Assembly (NCBI GenBank): GCA_022560375.1
Contig: JADFTK010000004.1
Coordinates: 1 to 46,184 of the forward strand
Direction of reading: 5' to 3'
Length of the DNA: 46,184 bases
DNA from: Patescibacteria group bacterium
GTDB lineage: Bacteria; Patescibacteriota; Patescibacteriia; UBA10025; JAHIVO01
Shown: positions 1 through 9,903 of the stretch, piece after piece
How the letters are laid out: each line of letters begins with the position of its first letter
Position numbering within the stretch: position 1 is the stretch's first letter
Translations under genes and position numbers: made by a program
Notes under the pieces: generated by a model
What the model saw: the letters and a program-made list of their open reading frames with translations, nothing else
The model's database searches: none
Told to the model about the DNA's origin: nothing

Positions 1-86
1 CGTTTAGCTTGCCGCACCTCCTCAGGCAATTGAGGAAGCAATTCGACAAAATCATTAATATATTCTTTGGTAACTTTTGGAATCAT

Positions 87-806
87 ATGAATCAGGACAC
101 TGCAGAAAAATTATTAGAAATAAATAGAGTTGGCTATGACCGCATCGCCGAGCAATTCTCATTAACCCGGAAATATCCTTGGCGAGAATTTGAATCATTA
201 AAAGAGTACGTGCACCCAAATTCTAAAATTCTGGATATTGGCTGTGGCAATGGCCGGCTGCTCAGCACCCTAGGGGACAGCGGGATTGACTATACCGGCT
301 TGGATTTTAGTGATCATCTCATCCGGCTGGCTCGGGAAATATACCCCCAACATAAATTTACCGTAGGTAATATTATCACTTTACCTTTTTCTGACCACGA
401 TTTCAATACTATTTTCTGTATTGCTGTACTGCACCACATACCCTCCGAGACCTTGCGCAGTAAAGCCATCGGTGAAATTAAACGTGTTATCAAGCCAGGC
501 GGCTACCTTATCTTGAGTAATTGGAATCTCAGGCAAAAACATTGGTGGCCGCTTCTCATGAAGCATAATTTTAGTAAAATAACAGGACAAAGTCAATTGG
601 ACTGGAATGATGTTTTGAAACCATGGAAAAACTCCCGAGGAGAAAAAATGATGGACAGATACATTCATGCCTTTACTAGGCGCGAACTAAAAAAACTACT
701 GAATGACGGCGGGTTCAAAATATTAAATCAATATTACACAAAAAAAGGGGCGCCCTCTGGCTGGTGGGACGGATATAATCTAATAACCATTGCCCAGGCT
801 AATTGA
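87..806 (+). CDS. Class I SAM-dependent methyltransferase, Trm9/ALKBH8-like
   Basis: VLDIGCGNGRLL-type motif I (ILDIGCGNGRLLS), YDRIAEQFSLTR N-terminus, IAVLHHIPSE..RSKAIGEIKRVIKPGGYLIL. Start at the internal ATG (position 87) is likelier than position 9. Confidence 0.8.
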   Translation: MNQDTAEKLLEINRVGYDRIAEQFSLTRKYPWREFESLKEYVHPNSKILDIGCGNGRLLSTLGDSGIDYTGLDFSDHLIRLAREIYPQHKFTVGNIITLPFSDHDFNTIFCIAVLHHIPSETLRSKAIGEIKRVIKPGGYLILSNWNLRQKHWWPLLMKHNFSKITGQSQLDWNDVLKPWKNSRGEKMMDRYIHAFTRRELKKLLNDGGFKILNQYYTKKGAPSGWWDGYNLITIAQAN

Positions 807-833
807 AAATACCGTTATTTTATGGTACATTGA

Positions 834-2009
834 GTGCAGTCTATGAATAAAAAAATATTAAAAGTTGGGGCAATCCTGTCTTTGGTCCTACTGCTCACAC
901 CATTAACAGTTTCCGCTCTAATTATTCCCGCGAGAGAAACTATTATCATACCTCAGGACGAAATTATTGATGAAAATCTTGTAGCAGTAGCTGATTCCAT
1001 AACTATCAATGGCCAAGTCAATGGCGACGTTATAGTCGCGGGAAACACGATCAAAGTCAATGGCGACGTTCAGGGCGATGTTATTGCTGTTGGCAACTTT
1101 ATCGAAATCAACGGCCAAGTAGCTGGTAATATCCGAGCTATCGGCAATATTATAAACATAAATAATAACGTAGGAAAAAACGTAACCGCCTTGGGACAAA
1201 ACATTACCGTTGCCCAAGAGAGTTCCATAGGTTGGAGTTTTTTAGCAGCTACCTCTAGAACTGAAATATTTGGGGAAGTATCTGGTAATGTGACTGTTTA
1301 TGGTGAAACTATCATCATTAATAATACGATAGGTAATAATCTTACTTTGAACCTGGGAGATGCCGGATTGGCATCTTTAAATTCTAAGACTACTGTTAAT
1401 GGCAATTTCATCTATCATGGTACAAAAAATGCTAAAATAGACCCCAACGCAGTCATCAAAGGTGAAACCATTCACAAACTCTTATCCAGTGAGGTGCTTC
1501 AGGCCAGAGAATTTCTTTCAGGCTCATGGTTCTTTTTCAAAATAATAGGCCTCTTTTCTATTTTACTAATCGGTACCATCATCATTAGTCTTTACAAAAA
1601 TAAGACTATGGAAATTGCTAACCAGATGTGGCAGCGCCCAGGCTCTAAAATTTTGAAAGGTTTTGCCATACTGATTGTAACGCCTATTGCCGTAGTTATT
1701 TTGACGCTCACCGTCATCGGAGGCCCGCTAGCCCTGATCATTACTATGGGGTACTTTATTTTAATTTATCTGTCAAAAATATATATTGGTGTAGCTATCG
1801 GAAAAAAATTACTGGCGGCAAAAAAGAAGGAGGTGTCGCTGATTTGGATAATGATGCTTGGCATATTCTTCTACGCCCTGCTAGTCAATATTCCCTATGT
1901 CGGTTGGTTAGTGGCACTAATTGGTACTACTTGGTTTCTCGGCTCTATCTGGGATATGAAATTATCGAAATCACCTAACAGTACCATGAAATCAAATGAA
2001 AAAAATTAA
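834..2009 (+). CDS. Secreted/membrane polymer-forming (bactofilin-like) protein with C-terminal TM helices
   Basis: Signal peptide, then repeated INGQVNGDVIVAGNTIKVNGDVQGDVIAVGN-type beta-helix rungs, then several hydrophobic TM segments. Confidence 0.7.
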   Translation: MQSMNKKILKVGAILSLVLLLTPLTVSALIIPARETIIIPQDEIIDENLVAVADSITINGQVNGDVIVAGNTIKVNGDVQGDVIAVGNFIEINGQVAGNIRAIGNIININNNVGKNVTALGQNITVAQESSIGWSFLAATSRTEIFGEVSGNVTVYGETIIINNTIGNNLTLNLGDAGLASLNSKTTVNGNFIYHGTKNAKIDPNAVIKGETIHKLLSSEVLQAREFLSGSWFFFKIIGLFSILLIGTIIISLYKNKTMEIANQMWQRPGSKILKGFAILIVTPIAVVILTLTVIGGPLALIITMGYFILIYLSKIYIGVAIGKKLLAAKKKEVSLIWIMMLGIFFYALLVNIPYVGWLVALIGTTWFLGSIWDMKLSKSPNSTMKSNEKN

Positions 2010-3348
2010 CAAAAGCATATTTAAGACTTACGATATCAGAGGCATCTACCCAGATCCTCTGGATGAAGAAACGGCCTACCTTGTGGGTCAGGGATTTGCT
2101 AATCTTACTGACGCCAAAAAAGTAGTAGTCGGGCGCGACATGCGTATTGGTTCACCCGAGCTTTTCAAACAGCTGGTGGCTGGTTTAGTCAGTCAGGGCG
2201 TCCAAGTAGATGATATCGGCCTGGTGCCGATTGATGCTGTTTATTTTTCCGTCGGAAAGTATGATTATGACGGTGGAATTATGGTCACGGCTTCCCACAA
2301 CCCCAAGGAATATAATGGCTTCAAAATGGTGGTCAAAAATGACCAAGTGCTGAATTGGATAAGAGGTAAAGAGCTGTACGATTTTATTCATGACAAAACA
2401 TTTTCATCTCAGGATCAGCCGGGCACTATGCAAACTAGAGATATAATCCCAGACTACATCAGACATGTACTCTCTTTTATTGAGGTGAAAAAAATCCGGC
2501 CGTTCAAAATAGTGGTTGATGCTGGCAATGGCCTGGCCGGCAAGATAATGCCCCTACTGTTTGAAAGTCTGCCAGGAGAAATAATACCGCTCAATTTCAA
2601 ACTTGATGGAAATTTCCCGGCCCACCCGTCAAATCCCTTACTGCCTGAATCCCAGGTGGAAATCAAGAAAAAAGTTGTAGAAACCAAGGCCGATTTCGGA
2701 GTAATTTTGGACGGGGACACTGACCGCCTGTTTTTTATTGATGAAATGGGCAATTTTATCCGAGCCGACGTGACCTTATTGATTCTGGCAAAATACTTTT
2801 TAGAAAAAAATCCTAATGCGGGGATCGTTTATAACGTAATCTGTAGCAAGGCTGTCCCCGAAAAAATCCGGGCTTGGGGAGGCCGTCCAATTCGCAGCGC
2901 GGTTGGTTTTGTAAACTTGGCTAGAGCCATGCAAGATAATAACGGCGTCATGAGTGGTGAACTATCTGCTCACTATGCCTTCAAAGATAATTATTACGCT
3001 GATTCTGGCTTTATTTCTTTTGTCATATTACTGATGCTTATTTCCCAACATGATAAAAAACTTAGCCAAATTACCGCTGGACTCAGCCCTTACTTCAAAT
3101 CAGATGAAATTAACATAGAGATTGATAACATTCCGGCTATTATTACCAAAGTAAAGAAAAAATATAATGATGGCCACCAAGATGAGCTGGATGGTCTAAC
3201 TGTTGAATATGAAGATTGGTGGTTTAATGTTCGGCCATCAAATACCGAGCCATTATTGAGAATAACCATTGAAGGTGATACTAAAGAATTATTAGAACAA
3301 AAACAAAAAGAAATCATTAACTTTATCGAAAGTATTACTCATGGTTAA
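1996..3348 (+). CDS. manB: Phosphomannomutase/phosphoglucomutase
   Basis: TASHNPKEYNGFKMV active-site loop, DGDTDRLFFID metal loop, RPSNTEPLLRI phosphate-binding loop. Confidence 0.93.
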   Translation: MKKINKSIFKTYDIRGIYPDPLDEETAYLVGQGFANLTDAKKVVVGRDMRIGSPELFKQLVAGLVSQGVQVDDIGLVPIDAVYFSVGKYDYDGGIMVTASHNPKEYNGFKMVVKNDQVLNWIRGKELYDFIHDKTFSSQDQPGTMQTRDIIPDYIRHVLSFIEVKKIRPFKIVVDAGNGLAGKIMPLLFESLPGEIIPLNFKLDGNFPAHPSNPLLPESQVEIKKKVVETKADFGVILDGDTDRLFFIDEMGNFIRADVTLLILAKYFLEKNPNAGIVYNVICSKAVPEKIRAWGGRPIRSAVGFVNLARAMQDNNGVMSGELSAHYAFKDNYYADSGFISFVILLMLISQHDKKLSQITAGLSPYFKSDEINIEIDNIPAIITKVKKKYNDGHQDELDGLTVEYEDWWFNVRPSNTEPLLRITIEGDTKELLEQKQKEIINFIESITHG

Positions 3349-4006
3349 AGCCATTATTTTTGACATGGATGGGGTTATCACTGATTCCGAGCCTCTTTGG
3401 GCAGACGCAGTAGAAGAGCAATTTCGGTTACACGGAATAGTCATCAAGCACAATGCGGAATATAATGAATTCGTGATTAAACAGGTACGCGGCCGCAGCC
3501 AAAGGCACGCCATCAATGCTGAGAAAAAAAAGTACCATCTCCAGGGATCTTATCAACAACTTTTAAATCAAAGGCTCCGTATCTTATTTTCTATTTTTGA
3601 CAAAAAATTAACAGCTGTGCCTGGCACAATTCCGCTGATAAAAAAGCTGTATAGGGCTGGCTACCCACTGGCTATTGCCTCCTCCTCCCCCCGTCGGGCC
3701 ATAAATTATATTTTAAACCGCTACCATTTAAAAAAATACTTCAAGGTGAAAGTTTCAGGAGACGATTTTAAAAAAAGTAAGCCCCATCCCGAAATATTTC
3801 TCCAATGTGCTAAACTTCTTAAGGCCAAACCCCAAGATATGCTGGTCTTTGAGGATTCTATCAGCGGAATCCAAGCCGCTCATCGGGCAAAAATGAAATG
3901 CATAGCTGTCAGACAGCCTTATACGCCAAAAAAGTATTTAACTACGACTATATTTGTTTATAAAAATTTGAACCAGATCAGCTTAGCCATGTTAAACAAG
4001 TTATAG
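3341..4006 (+). CDS. HAD-family hydrolase, beta-phosphoglucomutase-like
   Basis: IFDMDGVITDSEPLW, SSSPRRAI, SKPHPEIFLQCAKLL, VFEDSISGIQAA; overlaps the upstream gene end. Confidence 0.9.
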   Translation: MVKAIIFDMDGVITDSEPLWADAVEEQFRLHGIVIKHNAEYNEFVIKQVRGRSQRHAINAEKKKYHLQGSYQQLLNQRLRILFSIFDKKLTAVPGTIPLIKKLYRAGYPLAIASSSPRRAINYILNRYHLKKYFKVKVSGDDFKKSKPHPEIFLQCAKLLKAKPQDMLVFEDSISGIQAAHRAKMKCIAVRQPYTPKKYLTTTIFVYKNLNQISLAMLNKL

Positions 4007-4039
4007 GAAAATGATCGGAAAACCATTAATCACAACCAT

Positions 4040-4828
4040 ATGATCGGAATATTCGACTCTGGAGTGGGAGGATTAACAGTGGTGCGGGAAATACTAAAAC
4101 AACTGCCCGACTACCAAATAACCTACTTTGGCGATACGGCTAGAGCGCCATACGGCAACAAAAGCCGAGATACTATTATCCAGTACGCCATGCAGGATAC
4201 TCAGTTTTTACTGAACCAGGGAGCTAAAATTATTGTTATTGGATGTAATACCGCCTCAGCTATCGCCGCCGATGCTCTCAAGAAAAAATTTCCTACCATA
4301 CCTTTTTTTGATGTTATCACTCCGGCGGTGTCAGCCTCAATTAAAGTATCAAAAAATAAAAGACTCGGAGTGATAGGCACCCGGGCGACAATTGACAGCG
4401 GTATCTATGAAAAAAAAATCAAAGAGAAACATCAGGGCTTCCAAATTTTTAGCAAGGCTTGTCCTCTTTTTGTACCTTTAGTGGAAGAAAACTGGATTAA
4501 ACAGCCTTTCACCAAAGTAGTAGCCCGTAAATACCTTTACACCCTCCGGCTAAAACAAATTGATTCCTTAATACTAGGCTGCACGCACTATCCTTTATTG
4601 AGGGACATTATTCAGAATAAAATTGGGAAAAAAGTTATTTTAATTGATCCCGCCGAGCATGTGGCTATGGATATCAAACGCTTCCTGAGTGAACATTCGG
4701 ACCTAGAAGAATCATTGTCAAACAGCCAACAGCACCAATTCTATTTCAGTGATATCACCCCACACCTGATAGACCTTATCCATAAATGGCTAGGGCAGAA
4801 AATTAATCCACGGCTGCATAGTTTTTGA
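4040..4828 (+). CDS. murI: Glutamate racemase
   Basis: IGIFDSGVGGLTVVREI, YFGDTARAPYGNKS, IGCNTASA, LGCTHYPLL. Confidence 0.95.
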   Translation: MIGIFDSGVGGLTVVREILKQLPDYQITYFGDTARAPYGNKSRDTIIQYAMQDTQFLLNQGAKIIVIGCNTASAIAADALKKKFPTIPFFDVITPAVSASIKVSKNKRLGVIGTRATIDSGIYEKKIKEKHQGFQIFSKACPLFVPLVEENWIKQPFTKVVARKYLYTLRLKQIDSLILGCTHYPLLRDIIQNKIGKKVILIDPAEHVAMDIKRFLSEHSDLEESLSNSQQHQFYFSDITPHLIDLIHKWLGQKINPRLHSF

Positions 4829-4831
4829 ATA

Positions 4832-4864
4832 AAAAAAACGTGCACCCTATCAGGATTAGGATAC
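4832..4864 (-). terminator. Rho-independent terminator between convergent murI and plsC-like genes
   Basis: On the minus strand ACACGTTGT-proximal GTGTATCCTA/TAGGGTGCAC stem followed by TTTTTTTT; overlaps the minus-strand stop region. Confidence 0.6.
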
Positions 4865-5599
4865 ACGTTGTAGTGAATGTTCTCGCTGTAGCGATTTGAC
4901 AGAGTCAATAATCCGCTGGTTGATATACCCCACGCGATCTTTGACGTCATCAATCGAGTCCAGACCAGAAAAATTCACCGGCTCACCAAACGATACCACT
5001 AAATACCGTAGCATACTTAAGGGCAACCATCGGCCAATTACGCCTTTTGTTTTGGGCCCACCAAATATCTTACTCATCCCTTCTATGTAAATAGGGATAA
5101 CTTCTAACGGCTCTTTACTGCGAGCTACTATCCAGGCTGGTCCCAGCCGGGATTGAGATAAATTAAAGCTCCGTCCACCCTGATAGAAAATCAGGATATT
5201 GTTTTTTTCCAAGACTTGTAGGTACCTTCTCATCAGCAACCCATCATCTCGCTTCTTGACCGAAACAGCCCTCAACAGCTGCATCAGTAACGCAGTGTAC
5301 CACTTGCCAAAATAGTTTTCTGCAGCAGCAAAGTTTACCGGCGGACGGGAGGGGTAAAAAATAACCGACGGGAAAAAGCCAATGGTTCCGATCATAAAAG
5401 AGTCATACATAGTCTGGTGATTGGAGACAAACAGCACTCCTCGTCCTACTTTAGGAATATTATGCCTACCATAGACACGTGTAATATTAAGTACCTTGAA
5501 GAAAAAAAAGCAGACAAAACCGGTTAATACGATGATAACATAGGCCAACCAAAGCAGAGGGCGCTGACGCCACCAATCAAGCGTTAGAATATATTTCAA
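4856..5599 (-). CDS. 1-acyl-sn-glycerol-3-phosphate acyltransferase (PlsC) family
   Basis: FVSNHQTMYDSFMIG (NHx4D motif), FYQGGRSF (EGTR-like motif). Confidence 0.8.
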   Translation of the reverse strand: MKYILTLDWWRQRPLLWLAYVIIVLTGFVCFFFFKVLNITRVYGRHNIPKVGRGVLFVSNHQTMYDSFMIGTIGFFPSVIFYPSRPPVNFAAAENYFGKWYTALLMQLLRAVSVKKRDDGLLMRRYLQVLEKNNILIFYQGGRSFNLSQSRLGPAWIVARSKEPLEVIPIYIEGMSKIFGGPKTKGVIGRWLPLSMLRYLVVSFGEPVNFSGLDSIDDVKDRVGYINQRIIDSVKSLQREHSLQRVS

Positions 5600-5647
5600 T
5601 GGACTTCTCCTTCTATATTTACAAGGTTCAATTTTTCTATTAGAAAA

Positions 5648-5676
5648 ACATTAACATAATTTTTTCATCACGTCAA
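5648..5676 (-). promoter_or_regulatory. Putative sigma70 promoter for the plsC-like gene
   Basis: Minus strand TTGACG - 17 bp - TAATGT. Confidence 0.45.
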
Positions 5677-5722
5677 GCCTTGCACCCTTAAGCATAATAA
5701 GAAAAAATTTTATTGCTCAAGC

Positions 5723-6739
5723 CTACTCTTCAGCGGCAAGTTTTTCCAAAACCTTTTTCCTTACTTCCTCCAATATATCGTGGTGCTCTTTTAGATAAAG
5801 GCGGGCCGTTTCCCTGCCTACGCCGAATTTATTATCACCGTAGCTATAGCTATTGCCACTCTTCTTAATAACATTATTTTGTACCCCCACATCAAGCACG
5901 TCACCAGATAAAGAAATACCCTCATTGTACATGATATCAAACTCAGTGGTCCTAAAAGGAGCCGCCACTTTATTTTTAACAATTTTAGCCTTAACGCGGT
6001 TGCCAATTACTTCGTCGCCCTTCTTGATCTGGGCAGACCGCCTGACCTCTATGCGCACTGATGAATAAAACTTTAGAGCCATACCACCGGTCGTTGTTTC
6101 CGGATTGCCAAAAAATACCCCAATCTTTATCCTAATTTGATTAATAAATATGACCACCGTCTTAGTCTTACTGATAACGCCAGCTAGCTTTCTCAACGCC
6201 TGACTCATCAATCTTGCTTGTAATCCCATGTGTGAATCACCCATATCACCCTCTATCTCTGCTTTGGGGGTTAAAGCAGCTACTGAATCAATAACCACTA
6301 CATCAACGCCATTTGACCTAACCAAAGTTTCCATGATTTCTAAGGCCTGCTCGCCGTTATCTGGCTGAGAAATTAAAAGCTCATCTACATTGACGCCAAT
6401 CTTGTGCGCATAATCTGGATCCAGGGCATGTTCAGCATCAATGAAGGCAGCCGTGCCTCCAGATTTCTGCACTGAGGCCACAATATGCATCGCTAAAGTC
6501 GTTTTACCTGATGCCTCAGGACCATATATTTCAGTGATCCGGCCACGCGGCACACCTCCAATACCCAAGGCTATATCTAAAGAAAGACAGCCGGTCGAAA
6601 CCGCATCGACCTTAATCCTGTTAGCTTCTCCGAGTCTCATGATCGATCCTTCGCCAAAACGCTCTTTGATCTGAGTTATAGCTTCTTGGGTAGCTCGGGC
6701 TTTTGCGTCGCTTATTGTTTTTTCGCTGTTTTTGGCCAT
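5723..6739 (-). CDS. recA: Recombinase RecA
   Basis: [13 protein letters not shown] Walker [35 protein letters not shown]. Confidence 0.98.
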   Translation of the reverse strand: MAKNSEKTISDAKARATQEAITQIKERFGEGSIMRLGEANRIKVDAVSTGCLSLDIALGIGGVPRGRITEIYGPEASGKTTLAMHIVASVQKSGGTAAFIDAEHALDPDYAHKIGVNVDELLISQPDNGEQALEIMETLVRSNGVDVVVIDSVAALTPKAEIEGDMGDSHMGLQARLMSQALRKLAGVISKTKTVVIFINQIRIKIGVFFGNPETTTGGMALKFYSSVRIEVRRSAQIKKGDEVIGNRVKAKIVKNKVAAPFRTTEFDIMYNEGISLSGDVLDVGVQNNVIKKSGNSYSYGDNKFGVGRETARLYLKEHHDILEEVRKKVLEKLAAEE

Positions 6740-6777
6740 AAATTATGATTTTAAAAAATTATTTATTGAAATTATTT

Positions 6778-7458
6778 TTACTCAATACTTGGTTCATATA
6801 ATACGGTGCGTCTTATTTCCGTTACTTTACTTTGCCTTTTTTCCGCAGTAATTATTATGGTATTAAGTCCTTCACTCAGAATGACTGTCTCTAAAAAATT
6901 TCCCTTGGCATCGAGAAAAATTTCTCGCCCATTAATCTTTAATTGTATCTCCGGCTCTGTTGATCCGCGAATATCAATCATGGTATCCCGAACCGTAATT
7001 GAATCAGATGGATAATCTACCGTCAAGCTAGGTGGGGAAAAAATCTTTACGACTACTATTCCGAAATAAGTCAGGGCAGCAGCGATAACTAATCCAATCA
7101 AAATGCCCCGAACTATCTTAGGCGTGATAATTGACTTAGGCAATTTTTTTTCATGCATTGATAATCCTATGTGCTGTTGCTGAGGAACGACTCGACTCTC
7201 ATGCTGCCGATAAAGGTCCAAAACGTAATCAACGCTCACCTGTAAAAAATCCGCATATTTTTTTAAAAAACTTTCTATGTAGACCGCGCCCGGCAGTGCT
7301 TTATAATCACCATTTTCAATAGCTTCAATATAGCTCCTTCTAATCTGAGTGGCTTTTTCTACATCAGCCAAGCTGAAACCTGATTCCTCTCTAACTTTTT
7401 TTAATCGCTCGCCAAGTGTCTTTGACCGCTGAATTGTCCTAGTGCTAAAGTCTTTCAT
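6778..7458 (-). CDS. RodZ-like helix-turn-helix, single-TM protein with extracytoplasmic beta domain
   Basis: LGERLKKVREESGFSLADVEKATQIRRSYIEAIENGDYKALPGAVYIESFLKKYA HTH_25 signature; central TM; Ig-like/glucodextranase-like C-terminus. Confidence 0.8.
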   Translation of the reverse strand: MKDFSTRTIQRSKTLGERLKKVREESGFSLADVEKATQIRRSYIEAIENGDYKALPGAVYIESFLKKYADFLQVSVDYVLDLYRQHESRVVPQQQHIGLSMHEKKLPKSIITPKIVRGILIGLVIAAALTYFGIVVVKIFSPPSLTVDYPSDSITVRDTMIDIRGSTEPEIQLKINGREIFLDAKGNFLETVILSEGLNTIIITAEKRQSKVTEIRRTVLYEPSIE

Positions 7459-7460
7459 GA

Positions 7461-9779
7461 TCAGCCTACTTGCTCCTCATCTTCATTGTCCACTTCCTCT
7501 TCTGATGATTCGTCAATTTCTGATGATTCGTCATTGGCAAAATTATCATCTTCTAGATCACCACCTGCCTCGTATGGCCTATCAGGCTGAGACTGTAATA
7601 TTACTCGAGGCTTGGCCCCATCTCCTGGCCCAATGACCCCCTGCTCTTCCAATATATCTAATAAGCGGGCGGCGCGGGCATAGCCAACTCTCAATCTCCT
7701 TTGTAGTAGCGAAGCTGAGGCTTTACCAGCCTTGAGGACTAAATCTTTTGCCTGATCAACTAATTCATCGTCGCCCATGTCCTCAAAGTTACCGACCAAG
7801 GTACGATCAACTACTTTAGCAGTTATTTCTTCTTGGTATTCTGGCTGGCCTTTACTCTTGAGATAGCTAGTCACCCGGCTTATTTCCTGATCAGTAACGT
7901 AAGCGCCCTGCAAACGCTTGGGCTTAGAAAGTTGTGGGGTGATATATAACAAATCCCCTCGCCCTAATAATTTATCAGCTCCTGAGGTGTCTAGGATGGT
8001 TCGGGAATCAACCTTTGAGGCCACGGCAAAAGCGATTCTAGTAGTGATGTTGGCTTTTATTAATCCCGTGATGATATCTACTGACGGTCGTTGGGTAGCT
8101 AGGATTAGATGAATGCCCACTGCCCGAGCCATTTGAGCTAATCTGACAATAGCCGCCTCAACTTCATTGGCTGCCACCGTCATTAAATCAGCTAACTCAT
8201 CAATGGCCACAACCAAATAAGGCATGGTATCTCCGTTATCATTATTGTACGACCGGATATCCCGATGGCCCGTCTTGGATAATAATTCAAACCGGCGATC
8301 CATTTCTGATACTACCCAGCGCAAGGCGTTGATGGTTTTATCTACATCATTCACTACTGGGGTTATGAGATGTGGAATACCATTATAAACAGAAAGTTCC
8401 ACACGCTTAGGATCTATTAATATCAATTTTAATTGGTCGGGTGAATTCTGGTACAGCAAGCTTAATAAAATAATGTTGAGACAAACTGATTTGCCTGATC
8501 CGGTAGCCCCGGCGATGAGCAAATGTGGCATGGGATCCAAATCCTCAGCCCATATTTTACCAGCCACATCCTTGCCTAGACCGATAGTCAAATTAGATTT
8601 ACTCTTTTTAAATTCTTTATCTTGGATAATTTCTTTAAGTTTAACCAAAGCTACGGCCTGATTTGGCACCTCAATACCTACTAACGATTTCCCCGGAATC
8701 GGGGCTTCGATTCTAATCGGATGGGCCGCTAAGGCCAAAGCTAAATCATTATCCAGGTTAGTTATCTGTGAAATCTTCACTCCCTCTTCCGGACGCAGGG
8801 TGTACTGGGTGACAGTCGGGCCCACTTTTGTTTCACCCATAGCTACTTCTATGCCAAAATTACTGAAAGTCTTTTGGATAATCTCCTTACTGCTGTCAAT
8901 GTCACCGCTAGTGGCTTTTAGGCTACTTGATTCTAGAAGATCAATGGGTATCTCAATTTTATTAGTCCGTTTTTTACCCTTATTAAACAAAGCCATCTGT
9001 TCCTTATCTTCTGTCTTGTGCTCAGGCTCTGCTTCAGTAGTTTCTGATATCTCCGCTTGGCTGGCTATGGATTTAACTTGAAATTGATCAGTACCAGCAT
9101 CTTCTGGCTCCTCTAGTTCCTGATCGTCAACAGTATCGCCACCTGTCGATTCCATATTGACTTTTATTTTATAAAAAAACTGTTTGATCCGACCGGTAAG
9201 GCTCTTTAAGATATTACCTTTTTGGTAAAGACGGCTTAGGGACACATCATAAAATATTAGGAGCGAAATAATAGTAGCCGCCACTAAAATAATTCCTGCC
9301 AGCCATGGTCCCATTATATTATTCAATGGATATGATAATAATAATCCCAGGTAGCCGCCGCCACGTCCCTCACTTATATCGATGACCGCCCGCTCCAAAG
9401 GCACAGCAACTAAGTGCAGAAATCCAGTACCGCTCAACAAAAATAATACCAAGCCGACCCCATTAGCCAAACGGAATTCGTATTTACGAGGTCGGGTTAA
9501 TAAATATCCCAAGACTGCTAAGACTAAGGGGATGACAAACTTGCCCCAACCGAAACTATATGTCAAACCGACATTTACTGCTTGGCCAAACTGGCCCGCC
9601 CAGCCAAAAAGGCTGAATAAAGTAACGATAGCCACAGTAAAAATCAGTATTATAAAAATACCACTTTTGGTTTCCGGCTTTAGACGAGGACTCACCTCGG
9701 TGCCACCTCCACTTCTTGTCTCTCTTTCAGCTTCCTGTTTAAATTTTTTTAAATATTGTTTCTTAACGTTTTTTACCAT
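7461..9779 (-). CDS. ftsK: DNA translocase FtsK/SpoIIIE
   Basis: Multiple N-terminal TMs, HLLIAGATGSGKSVCLN Walker A, winged-helix gamma-like C-terminus (SASLLQRRLRVGYARAARLLDILEEQGVIG). Confidence 0.96.
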   Translation of the reverse strand: MVKNVKKQYLKKFKQEAERETRSGGGTEVSPRLKPETKSGIFIILIFTVAIVTLFSLFGWAGQFGQAVNVGLTYSFGWGKFVIPLVLAVLGYLLTRPRKYEFRLANGVGLVLFLLSGTGFLHLVAVPLERAVIDISEGRGGGYLGLLLSYPLNNIMGPWLAGIILVAATIISLLIFYDVSLSRLYQKGNILKSLTGRIKQFFYKIKVNMESTGGDTVDDQELEEPEDAGTDQFQVKSIASQAEISETTEAEPEHKTEDKEQMALFNKGKKRTNKIEIPIDLLESSSLKATSGDIDSSKEIIQKTFSNFGIEVAMGETKVGPTVTQYTLRPEEGVKISQITNLDNDLALALAAHPIRIEAPIPGKSLVGIEVPNQAVALVKLKEIIQDKEFKKSKSNLTIGLGKDVAGKIWAEDLDPMPHLLIAGATGSGKSVCLNIILLSLLYQNSPDQLKLILIDPKRVELSVYNGIPHLITPVVNDVDKTINALRWVVSEMDRRFELLSKTGHRDIRSYNNDNGDTMPYLVVAIDELADLMTVAANEVEAAIVRLAQMARAVGIHLILATQRPSVDIITGLIKANITTRIAFAVASKVDSRTILDTSGADKLLGRGDLLYITPQLSKPKRLQGAYVTDQEISRVTSYLKSKGQPEYQEEITAKVVDRTLVGNFEDMGDDELVDQAKDLVLKAGKASASLLQRRLRVGYARAARLLDILEEQGVIGPGDGAKPRVILQSQPDRPYEAGGDLEDDNFANDESSEIDESSEEEVDNEDEEQVG

Positions 9780-9903
9780 GGCTACCCTAGCTTAGGCTGA
9801 AAAATATCAGCGTTGTCAATACATTATACCACTTTTTTCCTTATTTATCAAGGCAAAAAGAATCCTTTTTTTCTGGCGGGAAAGGTTGGGAAACTTAAAT
9901 TAC

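Noticed and set aside
381-668. Antisense ORF inside the methyltransferase
   Set aside because: Fully overlaps a well-supported conserved CDS; no recognisable family.
9382-9795. 137-aa plus-strand ORF opposite ftsK
   Set aside because: Antisense to the FtsK N-terminal TM region; composition is that of a reverse-complement artefact.
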